Source of the DNA: Bolinopsis microptera
Taxonomy: Eukaryota > Ctenophora > Tentaculata > Lobata > Bolinopsidae
Reading direction: 5' to 3'
NCBI RefSeq assembly: GCF_026151205.1
Contig: NC_087072.1
Span: 17,191,669 to 17,251,668, forward strand
Length of the DNA: 60,000 bases
In this document: positions 32,982-47,900 of the stretch, in pieces
Position numbering within the stretch: position 1 is the first letter of the stretch
How the letters are laid out: every line of letters starts with the position of its first letter
Translations under genes and position numbers: made by a program
The notes under the pieces: model-generated
The model's database searches: none
What the model was told of the DNA's origin: nothing
The model's input: the letters and a program-made list of their open reading frames with translations, nothing else

Positions 32982-35900
32982 GTAAGTTTAAGTTTGTTTT
33001 ATTATGATTACTTGTCAGCCTGTTTTTTATTGAATGTTTTTCTTCAAATACTGATCAATTCACTTTGGCTGTAATTGTATATAGCTATTTTAATGAATGA
33101 AAGATCATTCAACTTACTGTGTTGTAAACAATAATATGCAAATTTTGAAAAATATGTTTTAAAACTGTTAGAACAACAAATCAACAAACAAACTGTTGTA
33201 CTACAAATCATGAAATGATACATTTTCACAGGATTTACCGCCACCTCCTTCTGATGCAGAACTTGCTTCTATTAGCTCTGAAAATCTTCTGAAAAATGAA
33301 CCAATGCCAAAAAAGGAAGATCCAAAGTCTGATTGGATGTCTCATGAGGACGGCAACGGAAAAACTTACTATTTCAATGTTAAAACTCAAATTAGTCAGT
33401 GGAAAAAGCCTGATGAATTGGTGAGTTTTTATATGACTGTCTTCCACCTCCCTGTCAAAAGTACATAAACAAAATTTATTGTGTGGATCAAATATATACA
33501 TTATGCACTACTTATCTTAATGAGCAAAGCCAATAACAACAAAATGTTTTCCTTAAAACTAATGTTAATCCATTCTTTCATACCCTGTTACACTTGTATT
33601 TATTCCAAAGTGTCTGGCTATGTTTCTCAATGCAGTCCTCATTTTTGATGTTCTGATACATAACACCAGTGGATTGTACAGCGCTGTTACACTCGGCATC
33701 ATCACATAAAAGATGAATATCAGACACGCAGAACCTTTAATTGAACTAGTGGTCTTGTTGAAGAAGTCAATGAAACTAATAATGAAACTAATAAATCAAT
33801 GTTTTAGCTCATTTTACAAAGTCAAATATTTAAAACAATTAAAATTGTATAGTGCTCAATTTGTAAATGACTAGTTGATCTTTGCTATTGGAAGTTTGTC
33901 AAGGACTGGCAGCTAGCGGGGCAAGGAATGCACGGGCTTAGGGGCTTTTGTGCACACCAGAACACTAGCTCGGTAGATTTTTGGAAACTAGAAGGACTGA
34001 AAACTAAAATTGTTTTTGATGGAGGCTGAGGCATGTTTTTGAGAGGGACGGTATAATAGCTTGTGGTAACAACTGGCCTTTACTTTAATAGGATGAAGTT
34101 TTAGTTTTAGGACAGGAAGAAGGCATTAAGAAGATTTGCTCTTTGTTTACAAGGCAGAATATAAGCAATGTTGGTTATAATAAGTAGTAAGTATAAGTAA
34201 GCCTCCCCAAGTGCCGCTGTAACTGACCACTGTGTCGTCCAGGCTAGGTGATGTTGCCAACAGAGAGTAGCAGTATTGTTACCATGCTGTACCTGTTTAT
34301 CTGCGAGCTCTGCTGCTGGTCTCTATAAAGCTTTGCAGTTGTTGCTAGAGCTAGGAAGAAAGAAAGAACCGCTGGTGCTAGAACTGTCCACATTTTGATG
34401 AGGATAAGAGCATCGTACCCCAGTAAGACATCCTGGGCAGTGTTACTCCAGCTGCTGTTAAAAGCATCACAGATTTGCGCCAGCTCAAGCGCCGCGCTGT
34501 ACAGTACTGTAACAACCATAGGCACTACTGCCATCACTTGGGTTGCTGTCCTGTGTGACACTGCCCAGAGTGGGTACCCTAACTTAATGAACCTCATTAT
34601 TGAGATGCCAAATATAGCACAGATAGAAGTGTAAGCGGCCAGACACCCTCCCCCGCCTGCAACCCTCTGTAGTACGTTGGGGCTAGAATTTGTAACTCTA
34701 GGAAGGACATGTGGGTTGACAAGATTATATGTGACATAAGGCACTCTTACTATCGTGTAGAGGAAGTCAGAGCTGGCCAGCACTAGGAAGAGGAATGTAG
34801 CTGTTCCCATTTCCTGCTGTGTTAAGTTGACATGAAACACCATTGCGTTGAAGAAGAGAGATAACACTGCTGGACTGCTCCACTGCCGTAGTTCATAACA
34901 CTGTCAAACGTTGGGTCCGTATAGTTGGGGCATTCCGGAGGAAAGATTGCCATGATCTGCTATCATGAAATAGCTAATCTTTTAAGCTGGAAATTATATC
35001 AAACAATATAATAAATAATGTCACAAATTTTCAAGTTACGGTACATGTGACCTAAGACTATTGAGTAAACAGAATATTCAACGTTGATAAAGAAATACAA
35101 CTCGTAGCATCTAATTACAGTATCTTTAATAGGTACTCCTTTTAGCTTCCTTCTGAATTATCTAGAATTGTAATTTAATAAGCGTTTTGCGTGACAATAT
35201 CTAATATATAATGATAAATAATATCAGGTTTCCCTTATAAAACAACACGTGAAAGCTATTCAATATTACTTGGCTTTGACTTCCTATATTTTGTTGTTAT
35301 CTCACGAGGTCTCTTATCTGAATCTGACACCACATCACGTGTCCACATCACGTGGCCTGAAAGTTGTAACTTATAACATAACTTTATTTTCAGCAAACAC
35401 CCCCGATAAGAAGAAGGGTGAGTGAGCCGGGACAGCGCGGTGAGGTACGTCGCGAAGAGCAACACTACGCATCCCTTCTCCCAAAAGGGACATCATCAAA
35501 AGAGCTGAGAAAGACAGTGAATGCTGGGGCAGCCAACAGCAGTTACAGCAACATTAGCCACGATAACACTTCACCTTACTACGCTAACTTAGGTACTGTA
35601 TGTTAATTGTTAAATGCTGGTGGCAGTGTTAGGTCAGTGTTACAATATCTGACCTGTTTCGTACAATTGTTTTAACACTTAGCTGTTGGCGCAAACGGTG
35701 CTTCTTCGCCAGTTTCTCAGTTACCAGCTCATAATACACAGCAACCACAACTTGTACTTCTTAAATTCAATATGTTGTGGGAGGTACGCACATTTATTAT
35801 ATATCATGTATATTATACATATAACATACTTATTACCAGGTAAAGGACGAGAGGAGTACAGAGGAGAAAACAAAAGACCGGAGAAACCTCTGAAACTGCA

Positions 35901-38900
35901 CCAAACAGCCGGACAAACAACTTGTAACGAGAATACAAGACGGGACAGAAAACACAGTAGTCCCTCGGCCTCTCCAGTCAATACAGGGCCTATGTCCCCC
36001 ACCTTCACTCCTAGCCCTGTTAATGGTAAGTTCCCCCTGCAGGGCATATCTCCCCCACCTTCACTCCTAGTCCTGTTAATGGTAAGATCCCACTGCAGGG
36101 CATATCTCCCCCACCTTCACTCCTAGCCATGTTAATGGTAAGTTCCCACTGCAGGGCATATCTCCCCCACCTTCACTCCTAGCCCTGTTAATGGTAAGAT
36201 CCCACTGCAGGGCATATCTCCCCCACCTTCACTCCTAGTCCTGTTAATGGTAAGTTCCCACTGCAGGGCATATCTCCCCCACCTTCACTCCTAGTCCTGT
36301 TAATGGTAAGTTCCCCCTGCAGGGCATATCTCCCCCACCTTCAATCCTAGTCATGTTAATGGTAAGTTCCCACTGCAGGGCCTATCTCCCCCACCTTCAC
36401 TCCTAGCCATATTAATGGTAAGTTCCCACTGCAGGGCATATCTCCCCCACCTTCACTCCTAGCCATGTTAATGGTAAGTTCTCCCTTCAGGGCATATCTC
36501 CCCCACCTTCACTGCAAGCCCTTTTAAGCTTTGTCATTAGTTACGGAGAGATAAAGCTATAAAACTGAGCAGGAGCAAAATATGTAAACTTTGACCACAT
36601 TTGTATAGCGACTTATGAAGCAACATAAATGCAGAATGCTGTACCAGATCTATTTTAAGATTTCATTCCGATTTACTTTTTCATGTTATCACTCTAAAAC
36701 AGCCGATTAAAACGGAGAAGTCACTCCTTTTAACTAAACTCTATCACGATAATAATGAGTCAAATTTCCCAGGTTCCACTCCAAAGGAAATGTTTATGAG
36801 GCAGGGCCAGAGGGAACCCAGTCCCCGGCCCTACTCCGTAGCTGTCACCTCAGAATCAACACCACGTAAGCAATATCTAGATATTATCTAGATATTATCT
36901 AGTAAATACGCTGCTCTTATCTACCTTGATCCAAACTGCTTGCTGTACCTCTGTGACTAGCTGCTAAACAGTGTGTCACTGTGTTATAATACAGCTGTGT
37001 GATAGTGTAATATAGTAGCGTGTATGTATGTTGTGACAGCCACTGTTACAGTGACACCTACACGGAGGGTAAAGCGCCAGTTGTCTGACCACCAACTGTC
37101 AGCAGCAGCCAGCACGGAACGACCAGCTCACAGCGCCAGAGTACGGACTGGCAAGAAGAACAGCTTCAAGAGCCGTCAACGTATGTGTTGTGAGAGTGTA
37201 GTAGTATAGCTGCTCTGTACTTTACCTGCTCCTATAATATCAGCTGTTCTTATTATTATGTGTTATTATTACTGTATATAATATTGTACTTGCACTATTT
37301 TAATTCAACTAATTTAAAATAAATTAAATTTTAGCTGTCTTATAACATCAAGTAAAGGAATATGTCACACTGATCAGCTAATTATATAATAATTTATAAT
37401 AAAATGTTAATATTGTAAAGTAAGTGCAGTTAAATTTGGTCAGGTGTTTTGCTACCAATTTATATGATTTCTAAGAATCTAAGAACAGGATTTGTATGAG
37501 TTATATATATATATATGTTATTCACGACTAAGTTTATGAAATTCAGGAAATAATTGAAATAAACAAGAAATGCAGCCGCTTTTCTTTTGTGGATGGCCGC
37601 TCAATTTCCCGATCTGTGATGGCGTATTTATCAAATTCCATACAACCTGGGGACGGCCCAGTCTTTACTGTTTATATAAACATGCAAATATGGCGAAGTG
37701 ACATGCCGACTGCCGAGCGCCGCCCAGTTAATATATATACATATCACCGGAGACTCGCGGGCGGAACAAAATATTGCACGCGCACGCGCGTGCAATATTT
37801 CATATGTCCCCGAGGGCGCTAGCCCGAGGAGGACATATGAAATATTGCACGGAGGGCCCATCGGGCCCGAGTGCTATACGATTTTTCCGCCCGCGGGTCG
37901 AGGTGATGTGGATTATATCCACCAGCGTGAGCTTTTTCTTACAGATATTAGTTTTTACTTTAGTTTCTTCAAGAGATCCGTTTTTAATTTAGTTTCACTT
38001 TTACTTTCAGTTTCAACATGTTTCTAATACGATAGTTCCGCCCTCGAGGCGAGGAATGATATCGTGTATATCCATCAGCGGGCGTTTATCACGAAGCTTC
38101 AGTTTGCAACAATCACAGCAAATTAATGTACAAGATTTCAGAAAAGTTACGAAAAAATCATGTTGCTTTTGGTTTAAGATGTAAAACAGGCCAAAATGAC
38201 TGACTATAGAACGAAAAACCGGCTGCTATCAAAGCAGCCCTGGGTAACCAGGGTTACCCGGGTAACCAGTTACTACAGTTTCTGTAGCAGCTACTGAGTG
38301 GCTGGACACTTCAAAGTAGTAACCCAGAGAGCTCGAGATCACAGTCTGATCATGGACATTTAATATGAAAGTTAAAGATCAAATTCATAACATCAATTTA
38401 AATGGCAGTTTCAAAACAAAAACAGGGCAGAATATCTTTCGGGAACACAATAGAATAACACGTAAAATTTCGGCCTACATTTCAAGATTTATCGACTGAA
38501 CTAGTGAAATGAAAATGGTAAACACAACTGAAATGGTAAACACAAAACAATTATCGATACTATAATAGAGATCACCGGCTTAGAATTTAGTCTGGACGTC
38601 TCCACGAATTTGGTAACCATAGTAACAGTGTGTCAGTGTCACGTGTTCATTATGAGCCAATCATGGCAAACTGCGTGACAACTAATATAGCGTCCGATAG
38701 AGGGTGCGCTCAGAGTTTACAGTTGATACATTCTTTACATCCACTGCATATTGCCGTGGGAATTTAGAAACAGAAACTACACTAATTAGCTCACTGTACG
38801 ATTATTGCAATTGAATTCATCATTAATGAATTAAACCGGTTTTAACTATAGTTCTAAGTAACTTGTAAGTTGTTGTCTTATGGAATTTCACATGGAGACG

Positions 38901-41900
38901 ATACAGAAACTGAAAATATTTTAGAGAACTCCGGGCTATATTGCTACTGGTCAAATTAAATGTCACTTGTTAGCGGGCTATATCATGAGCGGGCTGTAGA
39001 GATATCGGGCCCTTTGACAGCGGGCTGGTGAGAGCCCGCTATGCGAAAAAGCGCACGCTGGTGGATATAATTCTATATTGAATTTGAAAATCGTGTATAC
39101 TTCTATGTAACCATATGTTTATTGTTTATGCAACCTGACACGGATCTGTGCAAAATAGTAATACTAACTCAAAATAATAATAATATGCAATGCTATTAAT
39201 TAGTGCCTAGTGGGATACGTACATGATGAAATTAATAATGTACTTGGTTGGTTCAGCGCCGCGCGCCAACAATTATATAATTCAGATTTGAGATTGTCAC
39301 GCAAAATAACTTTGCGCAGGTAGTCACGTGGGCGATAACAGTGCTCGCAGGCACGTACGGTCGCACACTCGCACGGTCGCAAAGCTACCATATTTTAAAA
39401 AAACCTTGATCGCTAACCCTTGTCCTTGACTCTTTTGTGCCTTCGGCACTTTGAGTCATGGATCGGGAAAAAATACATACAAAAAAAGCTGCCATGACTG
39501 ATATATTCATGAACTCTGATGTATTTATGGCAATCTGAAGTATTTATGGCAATCTGATGTATTTATGGCAATCTGACGACCTGATGTGTTAATAGCACTC
39601 TATGTCTCACATCATCTTATCTGTCTGTTCACTAAAACTTTATGTACTCAGGTAACAGGTTATGATACTAGCTATATATTATCTATCAATCTAGAGAAGA
39701 TACAGCCACCAACCCTGACTTTTAATAAAAACATCCTGCTCTGCCACCACCCTCTGCATTATGTGTGTGTTATTAGTGCACACACTAGTGACACTAGGGG
39801 GTTCCTGCAGAGAGCACTCACTTTACAGCCCATAATTCCTGGAATATTTTAAAGCACTTCAAGTGGGAAGTGTGAAAATATTCCACCCTAGATGGGTAGA
39901 TCAGGTTGGAATGTCGCTCCTAGGTCACCCAAACACTTGGTACTAAACACAAAAATTAGGCTACTGATTACTAGCTTACTGGTTACTGGTTACTTGGTTA
40001 TTGGTTACTAGGTAACTGGTTACTAAGATACTGATTACTACTTTACTAGTTACTAGGTTACTGGTCACTAGGTTATTGGTCACTAAGTAACGGGTTACTA
40101 GATAACTGGTTCTGGTCACTAGGTTACTCGTTACTAAGTTACTACTAGGTTACCGGTTACTCGTTTCTAGGTTACTGGTTACTAGATAACTGGTTACTAT
40201 ATAACTAGATAACTAAAGTTACTAATATCCTCATTCAACCAAACACCTGGTACTGTTTACAACATGTCCGCCTTGTCGTGCCACGCTTCACAAAGTCACG
40301 CTGTGTGTAAGACGAACATGAGAATTTAGTACCAGTATAAAGATTATATCAGAGTATTGAGTTTCATAATATATGGAGGTCGGGGGAGTCACCTTGTTAA
40401 AAATCGTTGGCTCCGGCTTCAGGATGAAAGGAACTATTATAAATAGCGATTGCAATAGTTTGCTAAAGTACAGGGTGGGCCAAAAGTCAGTACCCATACG
40501 TTGGCCTTAATAGCTCCGCCGTGTTTTATATTTGAGAGCTGTTGCTTTGCAGATGGCATACTGTACTTACTGGTTCGAGGATTCCGTCGTCAAAATTTAA
40601 AAATTCGAATATTTTAGACCACGCCCATTCAATATTAAAACACCTATATTGTTTTCTCTGAACATGCTGAACGCCTAATTTTTTCAGAGACGGTATATTA
40701 TCAAATGTTGCATATGATCTAAAAACATGAGGCAAAACGGATTAGAAATGACGAAGTTATCAAGCATTTTCTGTATCTCGTTAACAATATTGACTGGGTG
40801 ATTATGTGACACCGTGACACGACACCTTAATTGGGCACCCTTAACAATTCCCATAATGTTTAACGGGGTAGTTAACGGGGGCACCTTATCACGTAATTAG
40901 GTAAACCAATCACCTGATCACACGTAATGAATAAACTCGTTATGCTTCATATCTCGGTCATCTGAGAAGGTACAGTTCTAATTCTTTCAGGACAAACGTA
41001 ATTCGAATGGCCAAACACAATTCAATAACATTTAGCTTGATCCGACTATCCAAATTATCAAATAAATGTGAAAATGAACCTCCATTTGAAAAAAATGAAC
41101 GCGAATATTTTTCGAGTTGACAAATTCCTCGAACCAGTGGTGGTACTAAGTCATACCAGAAAGAAGTATTTAAATTGGGCACTCAGTGACTGAGCTATAA
41201 AGGCCAACGTATGGGTACTGACTTATGGCCCACCCTGTATGTTCTCCCTACTTCTTAACTTAAAAGATGAAAGTATTTGTCTTCGGCTCTGGCATCATGT
41301 TATAATACAAGGTCAAGTCATCGTAACAACAAGGATAGAGGGAGCGAATATCATTTATTCATTCAAAAACCAAAATAAAACTTACCTTACTCGGGATTAT
41401 TACGACGGGTTTATTAACGACCGGTTAAAATATGGTTCGGGAAAAATATGGCGAAATTGCTCAAAACCCACCACATTTTCCCGGTCGCCATTTTACCGGT
41501 GTCCAACCTTTCAATTTTAGATTCAAAAATTTTATCTCAGATATAAATTTCCTTATTAGAGATAAGCAAGTTTAGAAATTTTCGCATTGCTAAAACTTGT
41601 GAAACAAGTCGAATTATCAATAATTGTTGAAAGTAGACAGAAATAATGACTCGTGGTTAATCAAACTAGATGGAAAATAATTTTAAACATTTGAAGCGTA
41701 ACAACCAGATCGATATTAAGATAAAGGGAGAGCTGTTTAGTCTTCCAATAAGTTGTAATCATCTTCGTTATCTTCATCTGGATCATCCCTTTCATCAGTT
41801 TTAATTAATTCAAGTTTTAATTTAACTGTTACTTTTACTTTGAGTCCTATTTCATTATGTAGAGATAGTCAATACCTAAGAAATTAAAAATTGGCCTATT

Positions 41901-44900
41901 TAAATCAAATTTGACAATAAGGATATATGACAAGAATTGGGCAAAAAGGTGAATTTTTTGCAATTTTAGCCAAATGAATTCGAAAAACCTACAACAAGTG
42001 TCCCAATAGTCTTCTTTAGTGAATATAAGACAACGATTAAAATATGAGCACCCATACCCCTTGGGAACCCTAAAAGCTGAGTAGGCGGGTTTATTAACGA
42101 CCGGTGAAAATGTGGTTCGGGAAAAATATGGCGAAATTACCCTAAACCCACCACTTTATCCCGGTCATAATAATCCCGAGTAAGGTACACAAAATTAAAT
42201 TAAAAAGCATTAGTTCACTTATATTAAAATGAGAAGAAGGGCGATGTACTAAAAGGATTAGGGAACCCCAAATAATATTTGATGTTGACAAGAAGCACAC
42301 ATAAGAAGCACACACTGAAGCACACCCCTTAGAAGTTAGAAGCACACACTAGAAGCACACACTAGAAGCACATACTAGAAGCACACACTAGAAGCATGCA
42401 CTAGAAGCACACACTAGAAGCACACACTAGAAGCACATACTAGAAGCACACACTAGAAGCACACACTAGAAGCACACACTAGAAGCACACACTAGAAGCA
42501 CACACTAGAAGCACACGTTGCCTGTGTATTAACACTGTTATTTCAGTGAGTGGAGGAGAAGTACACGACACAGTGGTCACTACAAGTTGGGAGCTAGGTA
42601 ACAGTGCTTTCCATGACAATACTGTCACTATCTCCGCTCCTCATCCTACCACCATACCTAAAGTAAGTCAGCTAATTAACTTATTAAGTAAGTTATTAAA
42701 TAGTTTAATAATTAATTAACTAATTTTTATTCGTGCAGTTAATGTCTGCATTTTTATCTTCAACTTGGAGTTATTTCGTTGAGTTACAAGTTATTCTTCT
42801 AATGTTACTTGGATAGCCTAGCTACTGAAGCTATGTAGCTGAAGTATTATTAACAACGGTTTTCATCAAGTCATCACCTTAGTTGCCAAAATTACTTCGA
42901 GTTAGCCCGGGTTACTCTTAGCCGATTAGCGCTTTCAAATTAATGTCGCACGCATTTCTAATATATAAGGCGACTTTAATTAAACTTAACGCCAACTTAT
43001 GTTACTACTTCCAAGGTAAGTTTACTGCACTGATTATATGCTTATCACTCATCACCTTATCGCCCTGTAAAACTAACTGTACTATCAGGCTGAATGCTGT
43101 AGAAATAATCTGAACTCAGAGTATATTACAACCAAGACGTGTTCATATAACAATTTTTTTACCATATTTACCATATTAAGTTGGGCAAGTTTCCATAAAC
43201 GATATTTTATGATCGGCGCCGATAATCGCTTATTGAGCGCTTTTTCGGCGCTTTTTTTTTAAAAAACCGTTTACAATCGCTTTTTTTACGATTATAAACG
43301 GTTCAAAAAAAATCGCTTATAATCGACTATAATTGGTGTCATAATTCAAAAAAGCGCTTTTTTGAATTTAAAAGCGCTTATAAGCGCTTTTAAGCGCTTA
43401 CTAGCGTCGCTGAGCGATTTGAAAGCGGTTTTCCAGTAGGATTGGCGCCAAAAACGGGTGGATAAGCGGTTGGCCGGATAAGCGATTCGTAGGCGCTTTT
43501 TTGAACCATTTATAAGCGATTATAAGCGCTTATAAATGGGGTGCAATTTAGCTGTTTGTAAAGCGCAAATAAAGCGCTTATAAGCGCTTTTAAAATTGAG
43601 TCAGGAAAACGCTATATTACATCTTATAACCGCTTATAATCGATTATAAGCGTTTTTTTAGAAATCGCTTATTACGGCTAATTCATCGCTATTTCACCGC
43701 TTTTACCGCTTTTCCTATCATCCATGGCCAGGTGAGCAGGAATTAAAAAGCGCTTATAAGCGCTTTTTCGATGCTGCCCCTAGCCTGGTCGGAACGGGGT
43801 AGTGCCCAAAATTTAAAAGCGCTTATAAGCGATTTCTCAATTCCCCTTAACCTGGTCGGAACTTGCATGTGCTTTTCTGAGCAACCTGGGGTGCACCGGC
43901 AGAGTCAGGATTTAAAAGCGCTTATAGGCGCTTATGATCGCTTTTCTACCGCTATTTCTATCACCCATGGCCTGGTTGGCAAGAATTATAAAGCGCTTAT
44001 AAGCGTTTTTTCAATGCTGCCCCTAACCTGTTCGGAACAGGGGTGTGCCCGGAATTAAAAAGCGCTTATAAGCGCTTTTTCAATGCTGCCACTAACCTGG
44101 TCGCAACAGGGGAGTGCCCGGAATTAAAAAGCGCTTTTTAAATGCTGCCCCTAACCTGGTCGGAACTGGAAATCAGAGTGCCCGCTTATAAGTGCTTTTC
44201 TGAGCAACCTGGGGTCACCGGCAGAAGCGCTTATGATCGCTTTTCTACCGCTTTTCTACCGCTTTTCCTATCACCCATGGCCTGGTTGGCAAGAATTAGA
44301 AAGCGCTTATAAGCGCTTTTTCAATGCTGCCACTAACCTGGTCGGAACGGGGGAGTGCCCGGAATTAAAAAGCGCTCATTAGCGCTTTTTTAATGCTGCG
44401 CTTATAAGCGATTTCTCAATTCCCCTTAACCTGGTCAGAACTGGAAATCAGTGTGCCCGCTTATAGTTATTTAAGTGCTGGTCGGAACGGGGGAGTGCCC
44501 GGAATTAAAAAGCGCTCATAAGCGCTTTTTAAATGCTGCCCCTAACCTGGTCGGAACTGGAAATCAGAGTGCCCGCTTATAAGTGCTTTTCTGAGCAACC
44601 TGGGGTACACGGCAGAGTCAGGATTTAAAAGCGCTTATGATCGCTTTTCTACCGCTTTTCCTATCACCCATGGCCTGGTTGGCAAGAATTAGAAAGCGCT
44701 TATAAGCGCTTTTTCAATGCTGCCACTAACCTGGTCGGAACGGGGGAGTGCCCGGAATTAAAAAGCGCTCATTAGCGCTTTTTTAATGCTGCGCTTATAA
44801 GCGATTTCTCAATTCCCCTTAACCTGGTCAGAACTGGAAATCAGTGTGCCCGCTACACTTACTCGTCTAAAGTAGCGCGCGCCGCTTTCTTCTCGAAATG

Positions 44901-47900
44901 CCACGATGGCACGTGCTATGTCGGGCCAGACCAGTAACATGTAACATGCAATGGTCAAGTAATACTCTTAAAATATTTATCACAAATATAAGCAATTAGA
45001 CCGGCGACAATTAAGTGTCTTGCATGCTTATAAATACGTTTTGCATGGTATAAATACGTCTTGTATGGTTATAAACACACAAACTTATGGTTATTATAAC
45101 TATATATAATACAGCCATAAGGGGTGATTCGGAATTGAAGCGTCCTTGTAGGTTAATAACCTACCAGTGACCAGGGCGCGCGCCGAGTTGGACTCGTCGA
45201 CGTTGACCATTGTTAATGATCTGGCCCGGCGCGCGCTACTTCGTAGCACTTGCCATCGACTTCGAGAAGAAAGCGGCGCGTGCTACTTCGAAGAAATTTA
45301 GACGAGTAACATCCGTCAATCGTCGACGGTCCTAATACTTGAAACAAATATATTACGAGTATCACCCGTTAAAAGCGTCCAAAATCTATACTAATTTTAT
45401 CATAATTTAAAGCATTTTTAATTATTATTGTATTATTATTACTCTGTATTTAGTATGTATGCACGATTGCCTACGTGCAAATTAGGTAAAAAGCAAAAGG
45501 TTGTCATCCATAGCACATAGTAACCAGTTACCTGGGGACCCCAGGCTATTATGTTCATAAACATAATAAACGAATAAAGATTTGGCGGAATGACAGGCTG
45601 AGCGCCCAGTAAAGTAACCAGTTGACCATTGTTAATGTTCTGGCCCGGAGCGCTACGTCGTATATAGCACTTGCCATCGAGCAGAAAGCGGCGCACGCTA
45701 CTTCGAAGAAATTTAGACGAGTAACTCCGTCAAAGTAACCAGTAAGTGTAACCATGGCAACGAGGGTTGAGGGTTGTTACTTAGAACAGTGATCACAGAT
45801 TTGCGGGCGACATTTTGATTTGATCGGCTTTGTGGTAATTACGTTATCAATCATGTTCAGTGCAAGAGGGTAGTACGGAATCGGCGTCCAAAAATATAGC
45901 GATTTAGATCAATGTCATACCCAAAGGCCTTTTCACAAGAATTTTCTTAAAATTTGGGCGAGCGATTTCGTAGGAGCGATTCAAACGCGCAATCTGGCGC
46001 GGTTTATTTGTTGCAGTTTTACTATCTAATAACCAAATTTTACAAGCTATCTCAGCACGCCTGCACGCGCACGGCTTTACTAGCGTATATATACATTACT
46101 TTTTTCCTATTGGTACTCAGCGTGCACTTGTTTTTATGTCCACGATTGATTATGAACAAGTACGTGAATGCTGGTCACGCACACACTAACTTTCAATGAG
46201 CACTTTTTTCAGACGTCGTGATTCGCTCAGCCCGACTAGAGATTCCTTGGAATGACATAAACAGGCCTGTCATACTCGTTGACAGACTGAGCGTGGCCCA
46301 GCGCAATAATTTAATTTCATATACTATATTTTTCTTTTGCAAGTTCTGAATGTGAAGTGTGTATGACTGATGACGCAGCGCGCATCGACCGCCACCAGGA
46401 CAACCAGTGGTTGTTTATTTATATGTTGTTAATCATGGTGGTAGTTGAACTACCACCATTAACAACATATAAATAAACGCTTGCAAGCGCTTTACAATTT
46501 TTGACAATTATTGTCGGAGAACTTTGCCGCGCCGTGCACTTAGCCTTCTTGCTTGGCTTCTAGATCGCCAGTCAAACAACTATGTTTAAATCCATGTTGA
46601 TAAATGATAGATAAATCGGTAAAAACCATCAATAAAAAGTGATTGTAATCGCTTATAACTTATAACCGCTTTTCAAATCCTTAGGGGCAGCATTAAAAAA
46701 GCGCTTATAAGCGCTTTCTAATTCCTGCCAACCAGCCCATGGGTGATGGGAAAAGCGGTAGATAAGCCATCATAAGCGCCTATAAGCGCTTTTAAATCCT
46801 GACTCTGCCGGTGCACCCCAGTTTGCTCAGAAAAGCACATACGAGTGGGCACTCTCCAGTTCCGACCAGGTTGAAGGGAATTGAGAAATCGCTTATAACT
46901 ATAAGCGCTTTTAAATTCCGGGCACTCCCCCGTTCCGACCAGGTTAGGGGCAGCATTGAAAAAGTGCTTATAAGCGCCTTTTAATTCCGGGCACTCCCCC
47001 GTTGCGACCAGGTTAGTGGCAGCATTGAAAAAGCGCTTATAAGCATAAGCGCTTTCTAATTCCTGCCAACCAGGCCATGGGCGATAGGAAAAGCGGTAGA
47101 AAAGCGATCATAAGCGCCTATAAGCGCTTTTAAATCCTGACTCTGCCGGTGCACCCCAGGTTGCACAGAAAAGAACTTATAAGCGGGCACTCTGATTTCC
47201 AGTTCCGACCAGGTTAAGGGAAATTCAGAAATCGCTTATAAGCGCATATTAATTCCAGGCAATCCCCCGTTCCGACCAGGTTAGGGGACCAGGGGTAGCA
47301 TTGAAAAAGCGCTTAAAATTCTTGCCAACCAGGCCATGGGTAATGGGAAAAGCGGTAGAAAAGCGATCATAAGCGCCTATAAGCGCTTTTAAATCCTGAC
47401 TCTGCCGGTGCACCCCAGGTTGCACAGAAAAGCACTTATAAGCGGGCACTCTGATTTCTAGTTCCGACCAGGTTAAGGGGAATTGAGAAATCGCTTATAA
47501 GCGCTTATTAATTCCAGGCACTCCCCTGTTCCGACCAGGTTAGGGGCAGCATTGAAAAAAAGCTTATAAGCGCTTTATAATTCTTGCCAACCAGGCCATG
47601 GGTGATGGGAAAAGCGGTAGAAAAAAATCATAAGCGCCTATAAGCGCTTTTAAATCCTGACTCTGCCGGTGCACCCCAGGTTGCTCAGAAAAGCACATGC
47701 AAGTGGGCACTCTCCAGTTGCGACCAGGTTGAAGAGAATTGAGAAATCGTTTATAAGCGCCTTTTAATTCCGGGCACTCACCCGTTGCGACCAGGTTAGT
47801 GGCAGCATTGAAAAAGCGCTTAAAAGCGCTTTTAAATTCCGGGCACTCCCCCGTTCCGACCAGGTTAGGGGCAGCATTGAAAAAGTGCTTATAAGCGCCT

